Assembly: GCF_018732085.1 (NCBI RefSeq)
Contig: NZ_CP076103.1
Location: forward strand, 3,906,001-3,970,000
Source of the DNA: Lysobacter capsici
GTDB lineage: Bacteria > Pseudomonadota > Gammaproteobacteria > Xanthomonadales > Xanthomonadaceae
DNA length: 64,000 nt
Direction: 5' to 3'
The notes below the pieces were generated by a model. It was not told the DNA's origin and made no database searches. It saw only the letters and a program-made list of their open reading frames with translations. Position 1 is the stretch's first letter, and every line of letters starts with the position of its first letter. Below, in pieces: positions 9,008 through 17,335 of this stretch. The position numbers and the translations under genes are program-made.

Positions 9008-9609
9008 GCAAGAACTCCTGACTTGAGTATGCGAACACGGCCGACGTCCACAGGACGCGGCCGCAACGACATCGCCGTGAGCGACAGTGGCCGTTGCTTC
9101 GAAGTGCGATGCCCAGACAATCGGCGCGCACCAGGAAGCCGAACGACGCAAACAGATAAAGACGATGCCATCTGGATTAGCAAGGCGAAGCTTCGCGCTG
9201 CAGCGACAAAAACAACCTAGCCCGTCACAGGAATGCGAATGCCATGACGAAAAAAAACGTTATCGCATCGTCGCCAGCCGATCCGTCGCTTGCGAACGTC
9301 GCAATAAAGGTTCCATCCAAGCGCATGCACGACACGAAAAACTGCGCGAACAACACTTTGCGCGCACATCGTGCGGCGTATGGACGAATCGACGATCCAC
9401 GCGAGCACACAACCGTCTCGATGCGATCACGCAAAGCGTCGCTCGCGTGCGCCCGGACCAACGTCGAAACCGATCGCGGGCCCGCCCGCGAATCGATCCC
9501 ATCCGATTACCGCCGCGCTCGGCGATGACGGGGCCGCAGGGACGGCATAAACGACAACGCCCCGCGGGAAGCGGGGCGTTGTGGTTCGATCAAGGTGACG
9601 CTGTCGCGA
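9008..9609. other. 602-base gene-free interval between the two protease genes
   Basis: It contains the ribosome site of the downstream protease (around 9013-9018) and the terminator of the upstream one (9554-9582). Between about 9150 and 9400 it is visibly richer in A and T than its surroundings, with AAAAAAAACG and CAATAAAGG tracts. Short open frames on both strands here lack ribosome sites and Lysobacter-like codon bias. It probably holds the promoter and control region of the 7802-9007 gene. Confidence 0.6.
9554..9582 (-). terminator. Terminator hairpin of the second protease gene
   Basis: A 12-base perfect stem (ACAACGCCCCGC / GCGGGGCGTTGT) lies 28 bases beyond the stop at 9610. On the minus strand it is followed by a short T-containing stretch (CGTTTATG). 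The core is almost the same as the terminator of the neighbouring paralogue, as expected if terminator and gene were duplicated together. Confidence 0.75.
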
Positions 9610-10806
9610 TCAGCTGGTGACCAGGCTCAGCCCGTACTGGCTCAGGATCGGCCCGACGCGTTCGAACAGGCTGCTGCGCTGCGCCGCCGGGATGCCGCAG
9701 TTGTTGCCGTTGGACTGCACGTTGCCGCCGGACATCACGCCCTGCGCCTGGCCGGCGCTGGTGAACCACGAACCGCCCGAATCGCCGCGCCCCATGCAGG
9801 CATTGCCCTGGGTCAGGCCGCGCACCGCGCCTTCGGCGTAGTTGGCGGTGACGTTCTTGGCGGTGATGTTGCCGCAGCGGTAACCGGTGGTGCGGCCGGA
9901 ACGGCACACCGCCGCGCCGACCGCGGCCTCGGCGCTGCCGCGGATCGCGATCGTGCCGCCGCTGTAGTTGCTGACCGCGCCCTGCAGGGTGTGGGTGCTG
10001 CCCACGCTCACCCAGGCGCGGTCGTTGCCCGGGAACACGCGCGCTGCGAACGAACCGACCTGGGTGCCGCCCACGCGCACGGTCGCGCCGGCCGCGCCGC
10101 AATGGCCGGCGGTGACGAAGCCCTTGGTGGCGCCGCGGGTGACCGAGAAGCCGACCGAGCACAACGTAGCGTTGTTGATCGAATACTCGATGCCGCCGAG
10201 GATGTTGACCGAAGTCTGCAAGGTGCCGGGCACTTCCTCGATCCGCACCGCGCCGGCGTCGGCGCCGCTGATCGCGACGAAATCCACCGCGCGCTCGCTG
10301 GCGCCCTGATCGACCCGCACCACCACCGCGTTGTTGATCGGATCGACGTACCAGCTCTGCACGCCGTCGAGCGGCTTGCTGATGCCCTTGACCCGCGCGT
10401 TCGACGCGGCATCGAGCAGGTTCATCGAGTTCTGCAACTGCTTGAGGCTATGGCGCACGGTGCGCAGTTCCACCCCGCCGATCGCGCTGGACTTGCGCGC
10501 GCCCGCGCTCGCCGCCACGACCTTGAACGTGCCGTCGGCGTTGCGCTCGATCCAGCTGCCGGCGAACTGGCTGCCCAGATCGCGTTCGATCGCCGCCGCC
10601 TGGGTGCGCGCGAGTTTTTCGGTCTGCAGGTACTGGGCGATCTGGCCCGGGAAAATGCCCAGATCGCGCTGCATCGCGAACTTCAACTCCGGGCTGACGT
10701 CATCGGCGGCGAACGCGGCGCCGGACGACAGCGTGGCGACCGCGGCCGCGACGCAGAAAACGGAAGCGCGCACGAAACGACGCGCATTGGACTTCGATAC
10801 GGACAT
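9610..10806 (-). CDS. Alpha-lytic protease (S1E serine endopeptidase), pre-pro form
   Basis: A 398-residue precursor, essentially the length of the classical Lysobacter enzymogenes enzyme. Signal peptide at 1-34 (MSVSKSNARR, ending AAFAAD), pro-domain to about residue 199, then the mature enzyme starting near NILGGIEYSINNA. The triad is H235 (TAGHC), D262 (GNDRAWV) and S343 (CMGRGDSGGSW). Long stretches such as FAARVFPGNDRAWVS, NVTANYAEGAVRGLTQG and NVQSNGNNCGIPA match the classical protein as remembered, so the assignment is strong. The pro-domain acts as an intramolecular foldase. Export is expected through Sec and then type II secretion. The ribosome site AGGAG precedes the ATG by eight bases. 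Confidence 0.97.
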   Translation of the reverse strand: MSVSKSNARRFVRASVFCVAAAVATLSSGAAFAADDVSPELKFAMQRDLGIFPGQIAQYLQTEKLARTQAAAIERDLGSQFAGSWIERNADGTFKVVAASAGARKSSAIGGVELRTVRHSLKQLQNSMNLLDAASNARVKGISKPLDGVQSWYVDPINNAVVVRVDQGASERAVDFVAISGADAGAVRIEEVPGTLQTSVNILGGIEYSINNATLCSVGFSVTRGATKGFVTAGHCGAAGATVRVGGTQVGSFAARVFPGNDRAWVSVGSTHTLQGAVSNYSGGTIAIRGSAEAAVGAAVCRSGRTTGYRCGNITAKNVTANYAEGAVRGLTQGNACMGRGDSGGSWFTSAGQAQGVMSGGNVQSNGNNCGIPAAQRSSLFERVGPILSQYGLSLVTS

Positions 10807-11205
10807 GCGAAGAACTCCTGAAGGAATCTGACATGGGATCGATGGAATGAAGCCGAGCGGCTTCTCGACGCCGCGGCATGGCGGCGGCCTCTCGTCGGCG
10901 AACCCGCGCGCAATCCGGATGCACACTGTGTTCGCGAGGCCGTTCCAGCTAAAAAGATGTGCGCGGCCTGCGCAAGGTCTTCGCCCCAGGCGCGATCACA
11001 CGCAGAGTCCGAGCCACGTCACAAGACGAGGTATTGGCATAAGGACATGAACGAGAAAGGATGTTCGATGCGCCGACGTATTGTGATGTTGCCCGCGAGT
11101 GTTGCGGCGCAGCGGAAATCGGTTGCATCGATCGAGTCGCGTTGTCGCATCGACGATGCTTCGATGGGATGCCTCGATGCAATGCGTGGCTGCGATCGAG
11201 CAGCC
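10807..11205. other. 399-base upstream region of the alpha-lytic protease gene
   Basis: It carries the CAGGAG ribosome site (about 10811-10820) and presumably the promoter of the protease gene. The ribosome-site neighbourhood is nearly identical to that of the paralogue at 9008. Short open frames on the plus strand from about 11047 run antisense into the DUF4279 gene and are not convincing. No repeat or RNA gene is recognised. Confidence 0.5.
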
Positions 11206-11643
11206 TCACTGATCGCCCGAGGTGACCTCACCCGGGTCCGGCGCGTAAATATCCAGTTGCAGTTCGATGCCGCGCTCGCCGAGCAGGCGAAGATTGGCCG
11301 CGCTGATCGTCTCGCCTTCGTTGCTTCCACCCATGAACAGACCGCAGAACACGTTCATTTCGAACCGCGACTGCAACTGCGCCCACACGGCGGGATCGCT
11401 GTTCAACCTGGCGAAGATGTCGTGGATCTGCGCATCCAGATCGCCGGGTGAGCGATCTAGCGCTTGCAGGGACCACATACCGGTCCGGGCGACACGTCGG
11501 TGGCCGGTGGCCTTGCCGATCAGGACCTCGCCCCGGGTCCGTGCGCCTGTCGGCGCCGCGCCGAGCAGGCGACTGACCTCGTCGGGAATCAAATCGTCGC
11601 CGTGGATACGTAGGGTCGCTTTGGTTTTTTCGAGTGCGGGCAT
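11206..11643 (-). CDS. DUF4279 domain protein
   Basis: A 145-residue soluble protein with the DUF4279 pattern: ATLRIHGDDLIPDEVSRLLG at the N-terminus, then GMWSLQA, then a helix rich in charged residues, and a C-terminal LGERGIELQLDIYAP strand. The ATG at 11643 (MPALEKTKATL) was chosen because the family begins here; a GTG at 11697 would add 18 atypical residues. The function of the family is unknown. It is one of several small solitary genes in the 11.2-13.3 kb patch. There is no signal peptide or membrane helix. Confidence 0.8.
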   Translation of the reverse strand: MPALEKTKATLRIHGDDLIPDEVSRLLGAAPTGARTRGEVLIGKATGHRRVARTGMWSLQALDRSPGDLDAQIHDIFARLNSDPAVWAQLQSRFEMNVFCGLFMGGSNEGETISAANLRLLGERGIELQLDIYAPDPGEVTSGDQ

Positions 11644-11819
11644 TGCGGGACCGATAGATGAAAGGCGGGACGCCGCGAACGTCGATGCGCGCGACACCTA
11701 ACTTCACATCAGATCGCCGCTTCCGGCAAATATCACGAGCGCAAGCGTATCGCCGGGTTCCTGGCGCACGCACTACGGCGGCTGGTCCAGACCGACCAAG
11801 CCGACATCGCACCGCAAGG

Positions 11820-11996
11820 TCAATCCGCTCGCGCGAACTCGCTCAACAGCCAGATCGTGACAGCACACAGCGCGACGATGCCGGCACCACGGCCCAGCCA
11901 GAACAAGGCCAGGGAAAAATCCGCGCCGTGTACCGGCGGCGGAATCGCGGCCAGCGCGATCAGCGCCAGGGCCTGGGATTTACGCGAACCACGCAT
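11820..11996 (-). CDS. Small single-helix membrane protein (58 residues)
   Basis: Starts at ATG 11996 behind a strong ribosome site (GGGAGGT, seven bases upstream). It begins with a signal-like hydrophobic stretch (SQALALIALAAI) and ends with one clear transmembrane helix (about residues 33-53, AGIVALCAVTIWLL), leaving a short charged tail. No family is recognised. The frame stays open upstream to 12149, but the ribosome site favours the short form. The gene is easily missed by automatic callers because of its size. Confidence 0.65.
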   Translation of the reverse strand: MRGSRKSQALALIALAAIPPPVHGADFSLALFWLGRGAGIVALCAVTIWLLSEFARAD

Positions 11997-12126
11997 GGCT
12001 GCACCTCCCGCGGCGGCCCGCATGGCCGCCTCACCGGACCTTACACCCATCCGGGCCAGGATGGACCGCCCCGCCCCGGACAGGCGACGGCCGGCAACCC
12101 AGCGCGCACACGCGCGGCCAGCAACG

Positions 12127-12381
12127 ATGAACCCCATGCGCAACGACACCTCGATCCAGCCCTATCTCAATCTCAGCGGCGACTCGGGCGTACGCGGCTA
12201 CGCCATCGGGCCGCAGGCGATCGCGGTCGAGTTCGCCGACGGCTCGGTCTACCTGTACAGCGCCGACAGCGCCGGCGCCGAGGCGATCGCGCGCATGCAC
12301 GAACTGGCGCGCGGCGGGCGCGGCCTGAACACCTACATCAACCGTCATGTCCGCGCGGCCTACGCCGAGCGGCTGCGCTGA
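12127..12381 (+). CDS. Small KTSC-like domain protein
   Basis: An 84-residue cytoplasmic protein. The pattern VEFADGSVYLYSADSAG followed by GLNTYINRHVRAAYAERL resembles the KTSC domain (a beta-hairpin with Y-x-Y and a C-terminal N-x-x-I-R-x-x-Y helix), but this is read by eye. Two in-frame starts, 12127 and 12136, are possible; neither has a strong ribosome site. Some KTSC proteins are linked to nucleic-acid metabolism, but no function can be assigned here. Confidence 0.7.
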   Translation: MNPMRNDTSIQPYLNLSGDSGVRGYAIGPQAIAVEFADGSVYLYSADSAGAEAIARMHELARGGRGLNTYINRHVRAAYAERLR

Positions 12382-12412
12382 TCGGCGCGAGCGCGCACGC
12401 GGACAACCGACC

Positions 12413-12913
12413 TCAACTGATCCAGTTGAACACGCTGTCGCCGCGCGCGGCCGCGCCGGCGTAGAACCCGATCAGATCGGCGTAGTACGACAGCACGTAG
12501 TCCTTGGCCTCGTCGCCGTCGCGCAGCCAGATCACCTCCGGATAGATCTCCGCATCCGCCAGCGCCTGCGCGTCATAGCGGCGGGCGAATTTGTCGGCCG
12601 GCAGCGCGGCGAGCGCGGCGGCGATCTGGCGAACATGCTCGGCCGGCAGATGGCGCGGCACGGCTTCGTCCGAATCGTCCGCCACCGGCGTGCCGCCGAA
12701 GATCACCCAACCCAACGGCGGCTCGCCTTCCCATGGCGACTGGTTGAGGACGAAATGAATCGCGTGCCAGGCCTTGTCGAGATAGCCCACGCGCCCGGCC
12801 GCCTTGTCCGCGTCGTAGTGCGCGTACAAGGTCTCGATGATTTGCTGCGGTGCTCGCAATAACGCGTCCGCGCGCTCCGCATCGACGGCGGTCGCGCCCC
12901 AGGTCATGCCCAT
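12413..12913 (-). CDS. DUF1877 (YfbM-like) protein
   Basis: A 166-residue soluble protein starting MGMTWGAT, the usual start of this family. Typical features are the DKAWHAIHFVLN motif and the GGTPVADDSDEAVPRHLPAEHV region, with a C-terminal helix DYVLSYYADLIGFYAGAA. E. coli YfbM is a structural relative of unknown function. The ATG at 12913 is preferred over upstream in-frame positions because conservation begins there; CGGAG lies about 13 bases upstream. It is convergent with the KTSC-like gene. Confidence 0.88.
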   Translation of the reverse strand: MGMTWGATAVDAERADALLRAPQQIIETLYAHYDADKAAGRVGYLDKAWHAIHFVLNQSPWEGEPPLGWVIFGGTPVADDSDEAVPRHLPAEHVRQIAAALAALPADKFARRYDAQALADAEIYPEVIWLRDGDEAKDYVLSYYADLIGFYAGAAARGDSVFNWIS

Positions 12914-13056
12914 TCGTACGTGCTCCGATAATCGAGGTTTGGTCGGCATGCCGTCACCGACGCGGCGGGCCCTTGCACAACCGACGGCCGCACACGCCGA
13001 TGCCGAGTGCGAAGCGGCCGGGTCGCCCCGGCCGCGCGTCGCGGTCGCGCCGGCGA

Positions 13057-13248
13057 TCAGGGATTCGGATCCGGCGGCTGCGACACCAGCGGTTCGCATT
13101 GCAGCCTGGATTCGCCGGCCGAATTGGTGATCCAGTTGCAGTCGAGCCAGGTGCCGTCCTTGTCCTGGACGATGAAGGCCGAGGCGCTGAAGCTGATCAG
13201 CACCAGGGCCAGCGACAGCAGCGCGGGTGCGAGGCGGATGTTCTTCAT
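13057..13248 (-). CDS. Small secreted protein of unknown function (63 residues)
   Basis: ATG 13248 follows an AAGGAAG ribosome site. The product has a lysine-containing N-terminus, a hydrophobic core (LSLALVLISF) and an Ala-rich end (SASA), giving a signal peptide cleaved near residue 24. The mature peptide is about 39 residues and contains two cysteines (DCNW and QCEPL) that could form one disulfide. No family is known. An exported peptide role is inferred only from the leader. Confidence 0.65.
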   Translation of the reverse strand: MKNIRLAPALLSLALVLISFSASAFIVQDKDGTWLDCNWITNSAGESRLQCEPLVSQPPDPNP

Positions 13249-13423
13249 GGTTCTGTCTTCCTTGTCAGTGGCTTTTCACCGATGGATACACAACAACGTT
13301 GCGTCCACGCGGCGGCCAGTCCGTTCGCGGTGCGTCGCCGCACCCCGCCGTCGTCGCGGACACGAGCATGCTAGCAAGCGCTCATCGCAGCCGGTGATAT
13401 GCGGCCGCGGCTGACGCGAGAAG

Positions 13424-13918
13424 TCAGGGATTGATCCGGATCGGCGTTCCGGTCGGCACCAGGCTCCACACTTCCTCGATCTGCGGGTTGGTCAGCGCGA
13501 TGCAGCCGTCGGTCCAATCGCGCCGGTATCCGGCCGGAGTGCCGCCGTGAATCATGATGTCGCCGCCCGGGTCGACGCCGCGCGCCCGCGCCTGCTTGCG
13601 ATCAGCGTCGTTCGGATACGACACCCGCAGCGACAGATGGAAGCGGCTGTTCGGATTGCGCCCGCTGATGCGGTAGTCGCCTTCCGGCGTGCGTTCGTCG
13701 CCCTGCTGGCGCTTGTGCCCGCTCGGCGCGTCGCCGAGCAGGATCGGATAGGTGCGGATCACCATGTTGTTGCGGAACAGCTGCATGCGCCGCTGCGACT
13801 TGTCGACCACGATGCGGTCGACGCGTTGCGCGGCCGGCGCCATCGCCGGCGGGGTCAGCGCCCAGGCCGGCGCGCAGGCGAGCAGCGCGGCGAAAACACT
13901 CAGGGATATCCATTTCAT
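13424..13918 (-). CDS. Periplasmic L,D-transpeptidase (YkuD domain)
   Basis: A 164-residue protein with a signal peptide (MKWISLSVFAALLACAPAWA). The YkuD catalytic domain covers about residues 35-160. The active-site region reads IMIHGG, then DWTDGCIALTN, with the catalytic cysteine in DGC. This Gly-Cys context is typical of ErfK/YafK-like family members. The enzyme cross-links or hydrolyses peptidoglycan stem peptides or attaches proteins to them. Its ATG overlaps the aidB stop by four bases (ATGA), so translation is probably coupled although the functions are unrelated. Length is short but complete for single-domain members. Confidence 0.9.
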   Translation of the reverse strand: MKWISLSVFAALLACAPAWALTPPAMAPAAQRVDRIVVDKSQRRMQLFRNNMVIRTYPILLGDAPSGHKRQQGDERTPEGDYRISGRNPNSRFHLSLRVSYPNDADRKQARARGVDPGGDIMIHGGTPAGYRRDWTDGCIALTNPQIEEVWSLVPTGTPIRINP

Positions 13919-15552
13919 GCCGGCAGGCTCCTGTCCACGATCGCATCCAATTCCAGGTCGTGCGGCAACGTGCCGAACCCCAGCCCGTGCGCGCCGCCGA
14001 CCCGGCTGCGGCAGAACGCGACCGCGGCGGGACTGTCGGCGACGAACAACAGCGCGGCCTGCAAGGCCAGCGCGAGCCGCTCGACGAACGCGCGCATCTG
14101 CGCCTCGTGCAAGGCTGTCGTGCCGGCCAATACCGGCGACAGTTCGTCGATGCGCGCATCCAACGCGTCGTGGCGGCCGCGCGCATGGTCGAGTTCGGCC
14201 AGCAAGGCACGCCCGGCCTCGGGTTCGCGGCTGAGCGCGCGCAGCACGTCCAGGCACTGAATGTTGCCGCTGCCTTCCCAGATCGAATTCAGCGGCGCCT
14301 GCCGGTACAGGCGCGGCAGGATCGATTCCTCGACATAGCCCGCGCCGCCGAGGCATTCCTGCGCTTCGTTGACGAAGGCCGGCGCGCGCTTGCAGATCCA
14401 GAACTTGCCGATCGCGGTGGCGATGCGCGCGAACGCGGCGTCGTGGGCCGACGACGGCGCGCGATCGATCGCGCCGGCGACGCGGATCGCCAGCGCGGTG
14501 GCGGCTTCGGATTCGATCGCCAGGTCGGCGATGACGTTGCGCATCAGCGCATGCTCGATCAGCGGCTTGCCGAAACTGCGCCGATGGCGCGCGTGATGCA
14601 GCGCCTGCGCCAGGGCCATGCGCATCTCGCCGGCCGAGCCGAGCATGCAGTCCAGCCGGGTCAGCATCACCATCTCGATGATCGTCGCCACGCCGCGGCC
14701 TTCCTCGCCGATGCGCTGCGCCCAGGCGCCGAGGAATTCCACTTCCGACGATGCGTTGGACCAATCGCCGAGTTTGTCCTTGAGCCGCATCAGCCGCATC
14801 GCGTTCTTGCCGCCGTGCGGATGCCAGCGCGGCATCAGGAAACAGCTCAGCCCACCCGGCGCCTGCGCCAGCACCAGGAAGCCGTCGGACATCGGCGCGG
14901 AAAAGAACCACTTGTGGCCGACCAGTTCGTACTCGTCGTTGCCGATCGGCGTGGCGACGGTCTGGTTGGAACGCACGTCCGAGCCGCCCTGCTTCTCGGT
15001 CATGCCCATGCCGAGGGTCAACCCGGCCTTGTCGCCGTAGCCGACATCGCGGCCGTCGTAGTGCGGCGCGGCGGCCTTGCGCATCCACTCGTGCAGGGCC
15101 GGCGCGTGCCGCAGCACCGGCACGCTGGCGTGGGTCATGGTCAGCGGGCAACTGGTGCCCGGTTCGACCTGATGGTGCAGGTAGCTCAGCGCCGCGCGCG
15201 CGACGTGCGAACCCGGGCGCGGATCGTGCCAGGACAGGCCGGCGACGCCGTGTGCGATCGCGTGGCCCATGATCGCGTGGTAGTTCGGGTGGAACTCGAC
15301 CCGGTCGATGCGGTGGCCGTAGGCATCGAAGTTGCGCAGCCGCGGTTTGTCGCGATGTGCGTCGAAGCTCAGCTCGTACAGTTCGCCACCGGCGAGCGCG
15401 CCGTAGGCGGCGAGATGTTCGGCGAACCCCGCGCCGCCTTCGCGCTCGACCGCGTCGCGCAGCGCGAGGTCGTCGCGCCACAGATCGCGCGGCGCGAACG
15501 GCGGCGGCTGATTCTCGACCCGATGGGTGGCGAACGGGGGCAGCGTGTCCAT
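13915..15552 (-). CDS. aidB: AidB-type acyl-CoA dehydrogenase
   Basis: A 545-residue flavoprotein of the acyl-CoA dehydrogenase superfamily, close to E. coli AidB (541). Hallmarks: the N-terminal HRVENQPPPF, the flavin/substrate segment MTEKQGGSDVRSNQT (about residue 183), WFFSAPMSDG, and the C-terminal WEGSGNIQCLDVLRAL. AidB binds FAD and DNA, is induced in the adaptive response to alkylation in E. coli and is thought to protect DNA; weak isovaleryl-CoA dehydrogenase activity is reported. There is no ada or alkB nearby, so adaptive-response control cannot be inferred here. The intergenic region upstream carries palindromic repeats. Confidence 0.95.
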   Translation of the reverse strand: MDTLPPFATHRVENQPPPFAPRDLWRDDLALRDAVEREGGAGFAEHLAAYGALAGGELYELSFDAHRDKPRLRNFDAYGHRIDRVEFHPNYHAIMGHAIAHGVAGLSWHDPRPGSHVARAALSYLHHQVEPGTSCPLTMTHASVPVLRHAPALHEWMRKAAAPHYDGRDVGYGDKAGLTLGMGMTEKQGGSDVRSNQTVATPIGNDEYELVGHKWFFSAPMSDGFLVLAQAPGGLSCFLMPRWHPHGGKNAMRLMRLKDKLGDWSNASSEVEFLGAWAQRIGEEGRGVATIIEMVMLTRLDCMLGSAGEMRMALAQALHHARHRRSFGKPLIEHALMRNVIADLAIESEAATALAIRVAGAIDRAPSSAHDAAFARIATAIGKFWICKRAPAFVNEAQECLGGAGYVEESILPRLYRQAPLNSIWEGSGNIQCLDVLRALSREPEAGRALLAELDHARGRHDALDARIDELSPVLAGTTALHEAQMRAFVERLALALQAALLFVADSPAAVAFCRSRVGGAHGLGFGTLPHDLELDAIVDRSLPA

Positions 15553-15658
15553 GAGGGTGAGTCTCCGTGGGGCTTTGCACGGATTCTAGTGATTCTGCGG
15601 CGAGTCCGCTTTTTCGCTCTTCTTCGCAGCGAAGGTTTGCGGCATCCCGAGTTTCATC

Positions 15659-15950
15659 TCGACATGGCGCTCAAGCCACTGGATCCCCGCGTTCGCGGGG
15701 ATGACGGTGTTGAGGGATGCGATTGTTCCTCGTCGCTACGTAGCTTCGGGTTGCCTCACGTCGGGGCGGCCGCGTGGTCTTGAGTTGCTGTGCGGTCTCA
15801 AGCCGTGGTGTGGTCACTGACTGCTACGCAGGCTCGCTTCACGGCTCCTTCGCTTTTGCTCGTCATTCCCGCGAAGGCGGGAATCCAGGGCTCCACCGCG
15901 GCATGGCGCTGAAGTCTCTGGATCCCCGCCTTCGCGGGGATGACGGTCGT
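15659..15950. repeat. Dispersed palindromic repeats (GGATCCCCGC-TTCGCGGGGATG type)
   Basis: Three palindromes lie in the 622-base interval 15553-16174. Two are near-identical direct copies, 15659-15710 and 15899-15950, each reading CATGGCGCT..AAG..CTGGATCCCCG then CGCGGGGATGACGGT. Between them is a related inverted unit, 15861-15890 (CGTCATTCCCGCGAAGGCGG continuing GAATCC). These match the build of short repeats common between Xanthomonad genes. No gene is seen in the interval. Confidence 0.85.
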
Positions 15951-16091
15951 GGAAGATCAGACTCGCCCACATTGCTCCGCGGCCTTGGGCTACCGCGATT
16001 CAAATACCGACCGTTCGTTCGCAAACCCGCTCGCCACGCGCTGACTGCTGCACTGCGTCAAGCACATAGTGGCAAACCAACCAGCCAAAAA

Positions 16092-16131
16092 GAAAAAAGG
16101 CCCCGCCAGAAGCGGAGCCTTGGAAACTGTC
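16092..16131 (-). terminator. Terminator of the cold-shock gene
   Basis: On the minus strand the sequence AAGGCTCCGC, a short loop, then GCGGGGCCTT is followed by TTTTCTTTTT, about 45 bases after the cold-shock stop. The stem has one wobble pair. The T-tract makes it a convincing intrinsic terminator. Confidence 0.85.
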
Positions 16132-16174
16132 CGATGCGATTCGGCCAGACATTGCCCCTAGGGGCAAAGGCGAA

Positions 16175-16381
16175 TCAAACCACCGGAGCCACTTCGGACG
16201 CCTGCGCGCCCTTCGGTCCCTGGGTCAGCTGATAGCTGACACGCTGGCCTTCCTGCAAGCTGCGGAAACCCTTTGCGTTGATCGCGGAGAAATGCACGAA
16301 TACATCCGCGCTGCCATCTTCGGGAGAAATAAAACCGAAGCCCTTGGCGTCGTTGAACCACTTCACGGTGCCGTACTGCAT
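16175..16381 (-). CDS. Cold-shock domain protein (CspA family)
   Basis: A 68-residue protein that is a single OB-fold cold-shock domain. RNP1 (KGFGFI) and RNP2 (VFVHF) nucleic-acid-binding motifs are intact, and it starts MQYGTVKWFN. ATG 16381 lies behind an AAGGA ribosome site. It binds single-stranded RNA/DNA and acts as an RNA chaperone. A sigma-70-like promoter is visible about 75 bases upstream and a terminator downstream, so it is a monocistronic unit. Cold induction cannot be read from the sequence; the leader is short (about 65 bases) compared with E. coli cspA. Confidence 0.96.
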   Translation of the reverse strand: MQYGTVKWFNDAKGFGFISPEDGSADVFVHFSAINAKGFRSLQEGQRVSYQLTQGPKGAQASEVAPVV

Positions 16382-16451
16382 ATCCTTATTGACCTCATGC
16401 TGGATGCGTTGACGTGCGTCGCCGCCGGATGTGGCGCGAGACGCACTACCG

Positions 16452-16480
16452 AGTATGCAAACTGTGCCGCTAGATGACAA
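16452..16480 (-). promoter_or_regulatory. Predicted sigma-70 promoter of the cold-shock gene
   Basis: The minus strand reads TTGTCA (16480-16475), a 17-base spacer, then CATACT (16457-16452). Both hexamers are close to consensus and the spacing is optimal. A start site near 16445 would leave a leader of about 64 bases before the ATG at 16381. It is a prediction from sequence only. Confidence 0.55.
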
Positions 16481-16552
16481 CGGTTCAGCGTGACAACATC
16501 CAGCACGTGTTTCGAAGCAAGATCCGGCCACATCAATTACGCCGAATCGCAT

Positions 16553-17335
16553 TTATGCGACTGGGGTCACCGAAGCGCCGACGCGATCGAGCACGGCGCC
16601 GAGCAACGCCGGCAGGCCCGCGGACGCGGCTGCCACGTTGTCGAGCACGTCCTGCAGGGTGATCACTTCGTCCAGGTCCGGACCGGCGCCGGCGGCCCAG
16701 TTGGCGACGATCGCCAGGCAGGCGTAATCCAGGCCGAATTCGCGCGCCAGCCCGGCTTCGGGCATGCCGGTCATGCCGACCAGATCGCAGCCGTCGCGGC
16801 GCATGCGCGCGATCTCGGCGCGGGTTTCCAGGCGCGGTCCCTGGGTGGCGCCGTAGCAGCCGCCGTCGACCAGGCTCACGCCCGCGCTCGCCGCCGCGGC
16901 GATCACGTCGGCGCGAAAGGCGCGCGTGTAGGGCTCGCCGAAATCGACATGCAGCACTTCGGTGCCGGGTTCCTCGCACAAGGTGGAGATGCGGCCCCAG
17001 GTGTAGTCGATCAGCTGATCCGGGCAGCCCAGCACGCGCGGGCCGAACCGTTCGGTGATGCCGCCGACCGTATTGAGCGCGAGCACGCGTTGCGCGCCCA
17101 GCGCCTGCAAGGCCGCGAGGTTGGCGCGGTAGTTGATCTGGTGCGGCGGCAAGGAATGGCCTTCGCCGTGACGGGCGAGAAACGCCACCCGGCGCCCGGC
17201 CAGGGTGCCGATCCGCACCGGACCCGACGGCGCGCCGTAACGCGTGACCGGCTGATGCGATTCCACGTCCTGCAATTCGGCGATGCGGTACAGGCCGGTG
17301 CCGCCGATCAGGGCGAGGTCGATGGGTTGGGTCAT
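16553..17335 (-). CDS. S-methyl-5'-thioinosine phosphorylase (MTAP/PNP family)
   Basis: A 260-residue nucleoside phosphorylase of the MTA-phosphorylase branch. Motifs: LIGGTGLY at the N-terminus for phosphate binding, PPHQINYRANL, GPRLETRAEI, and VGMTGMPEA for ribose/base binding. The base-contact loop reads IVANWAAG: asparagine rather than the aspartate used by true MTA phosphorylases suggests a 6-oxopurine substrate, as in Pseudomonas aeruginosa MTIP. It would split methylthioinosine from polyamine synthesis into hypoxanthine and methylthioribose-1-phosphate. The next gene upstream (hpt) can salvage hypoxanthine, which supports this reading. Confidence 0.88.
   Translation of the reverse strand: MTQPIDLALIGGTGLYRIAELQDVESHQPVTRYGAPSGPVRIGTLAGRRVAFLARHGEGHSLPPHQINYRANLAALQALGAQRVLALNTVGGITERFGPRVLGCPDQLIDYTWGRISTLCEEPGTEVLHVDFGEPYTRAFRADVIAAAASAGVSLVDGGCYGATQGPRLETRAEIARMRRDGCDLVGMTGMPEAGLAREFGLDYACLAIVANWAAGAGPDLDEVITLQDVLDNVAAASAGLPALLGAVLDRVGASVTPVA

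Noticed and set aside
9244..9528. Possible 94-residue plus-strand gene between the proteases
   Set aside because: No ribosome site, atypical codon use, and it reads into the terminator hairpin of the neighbouring gene.
11047..11451. Plus-strand frame starting near MNEKGCSMRRR with an AGGA-like site
   Set aside because: It runs antisense into the DUF4279 gene without a stop of its own before that point and shows no conserved features.
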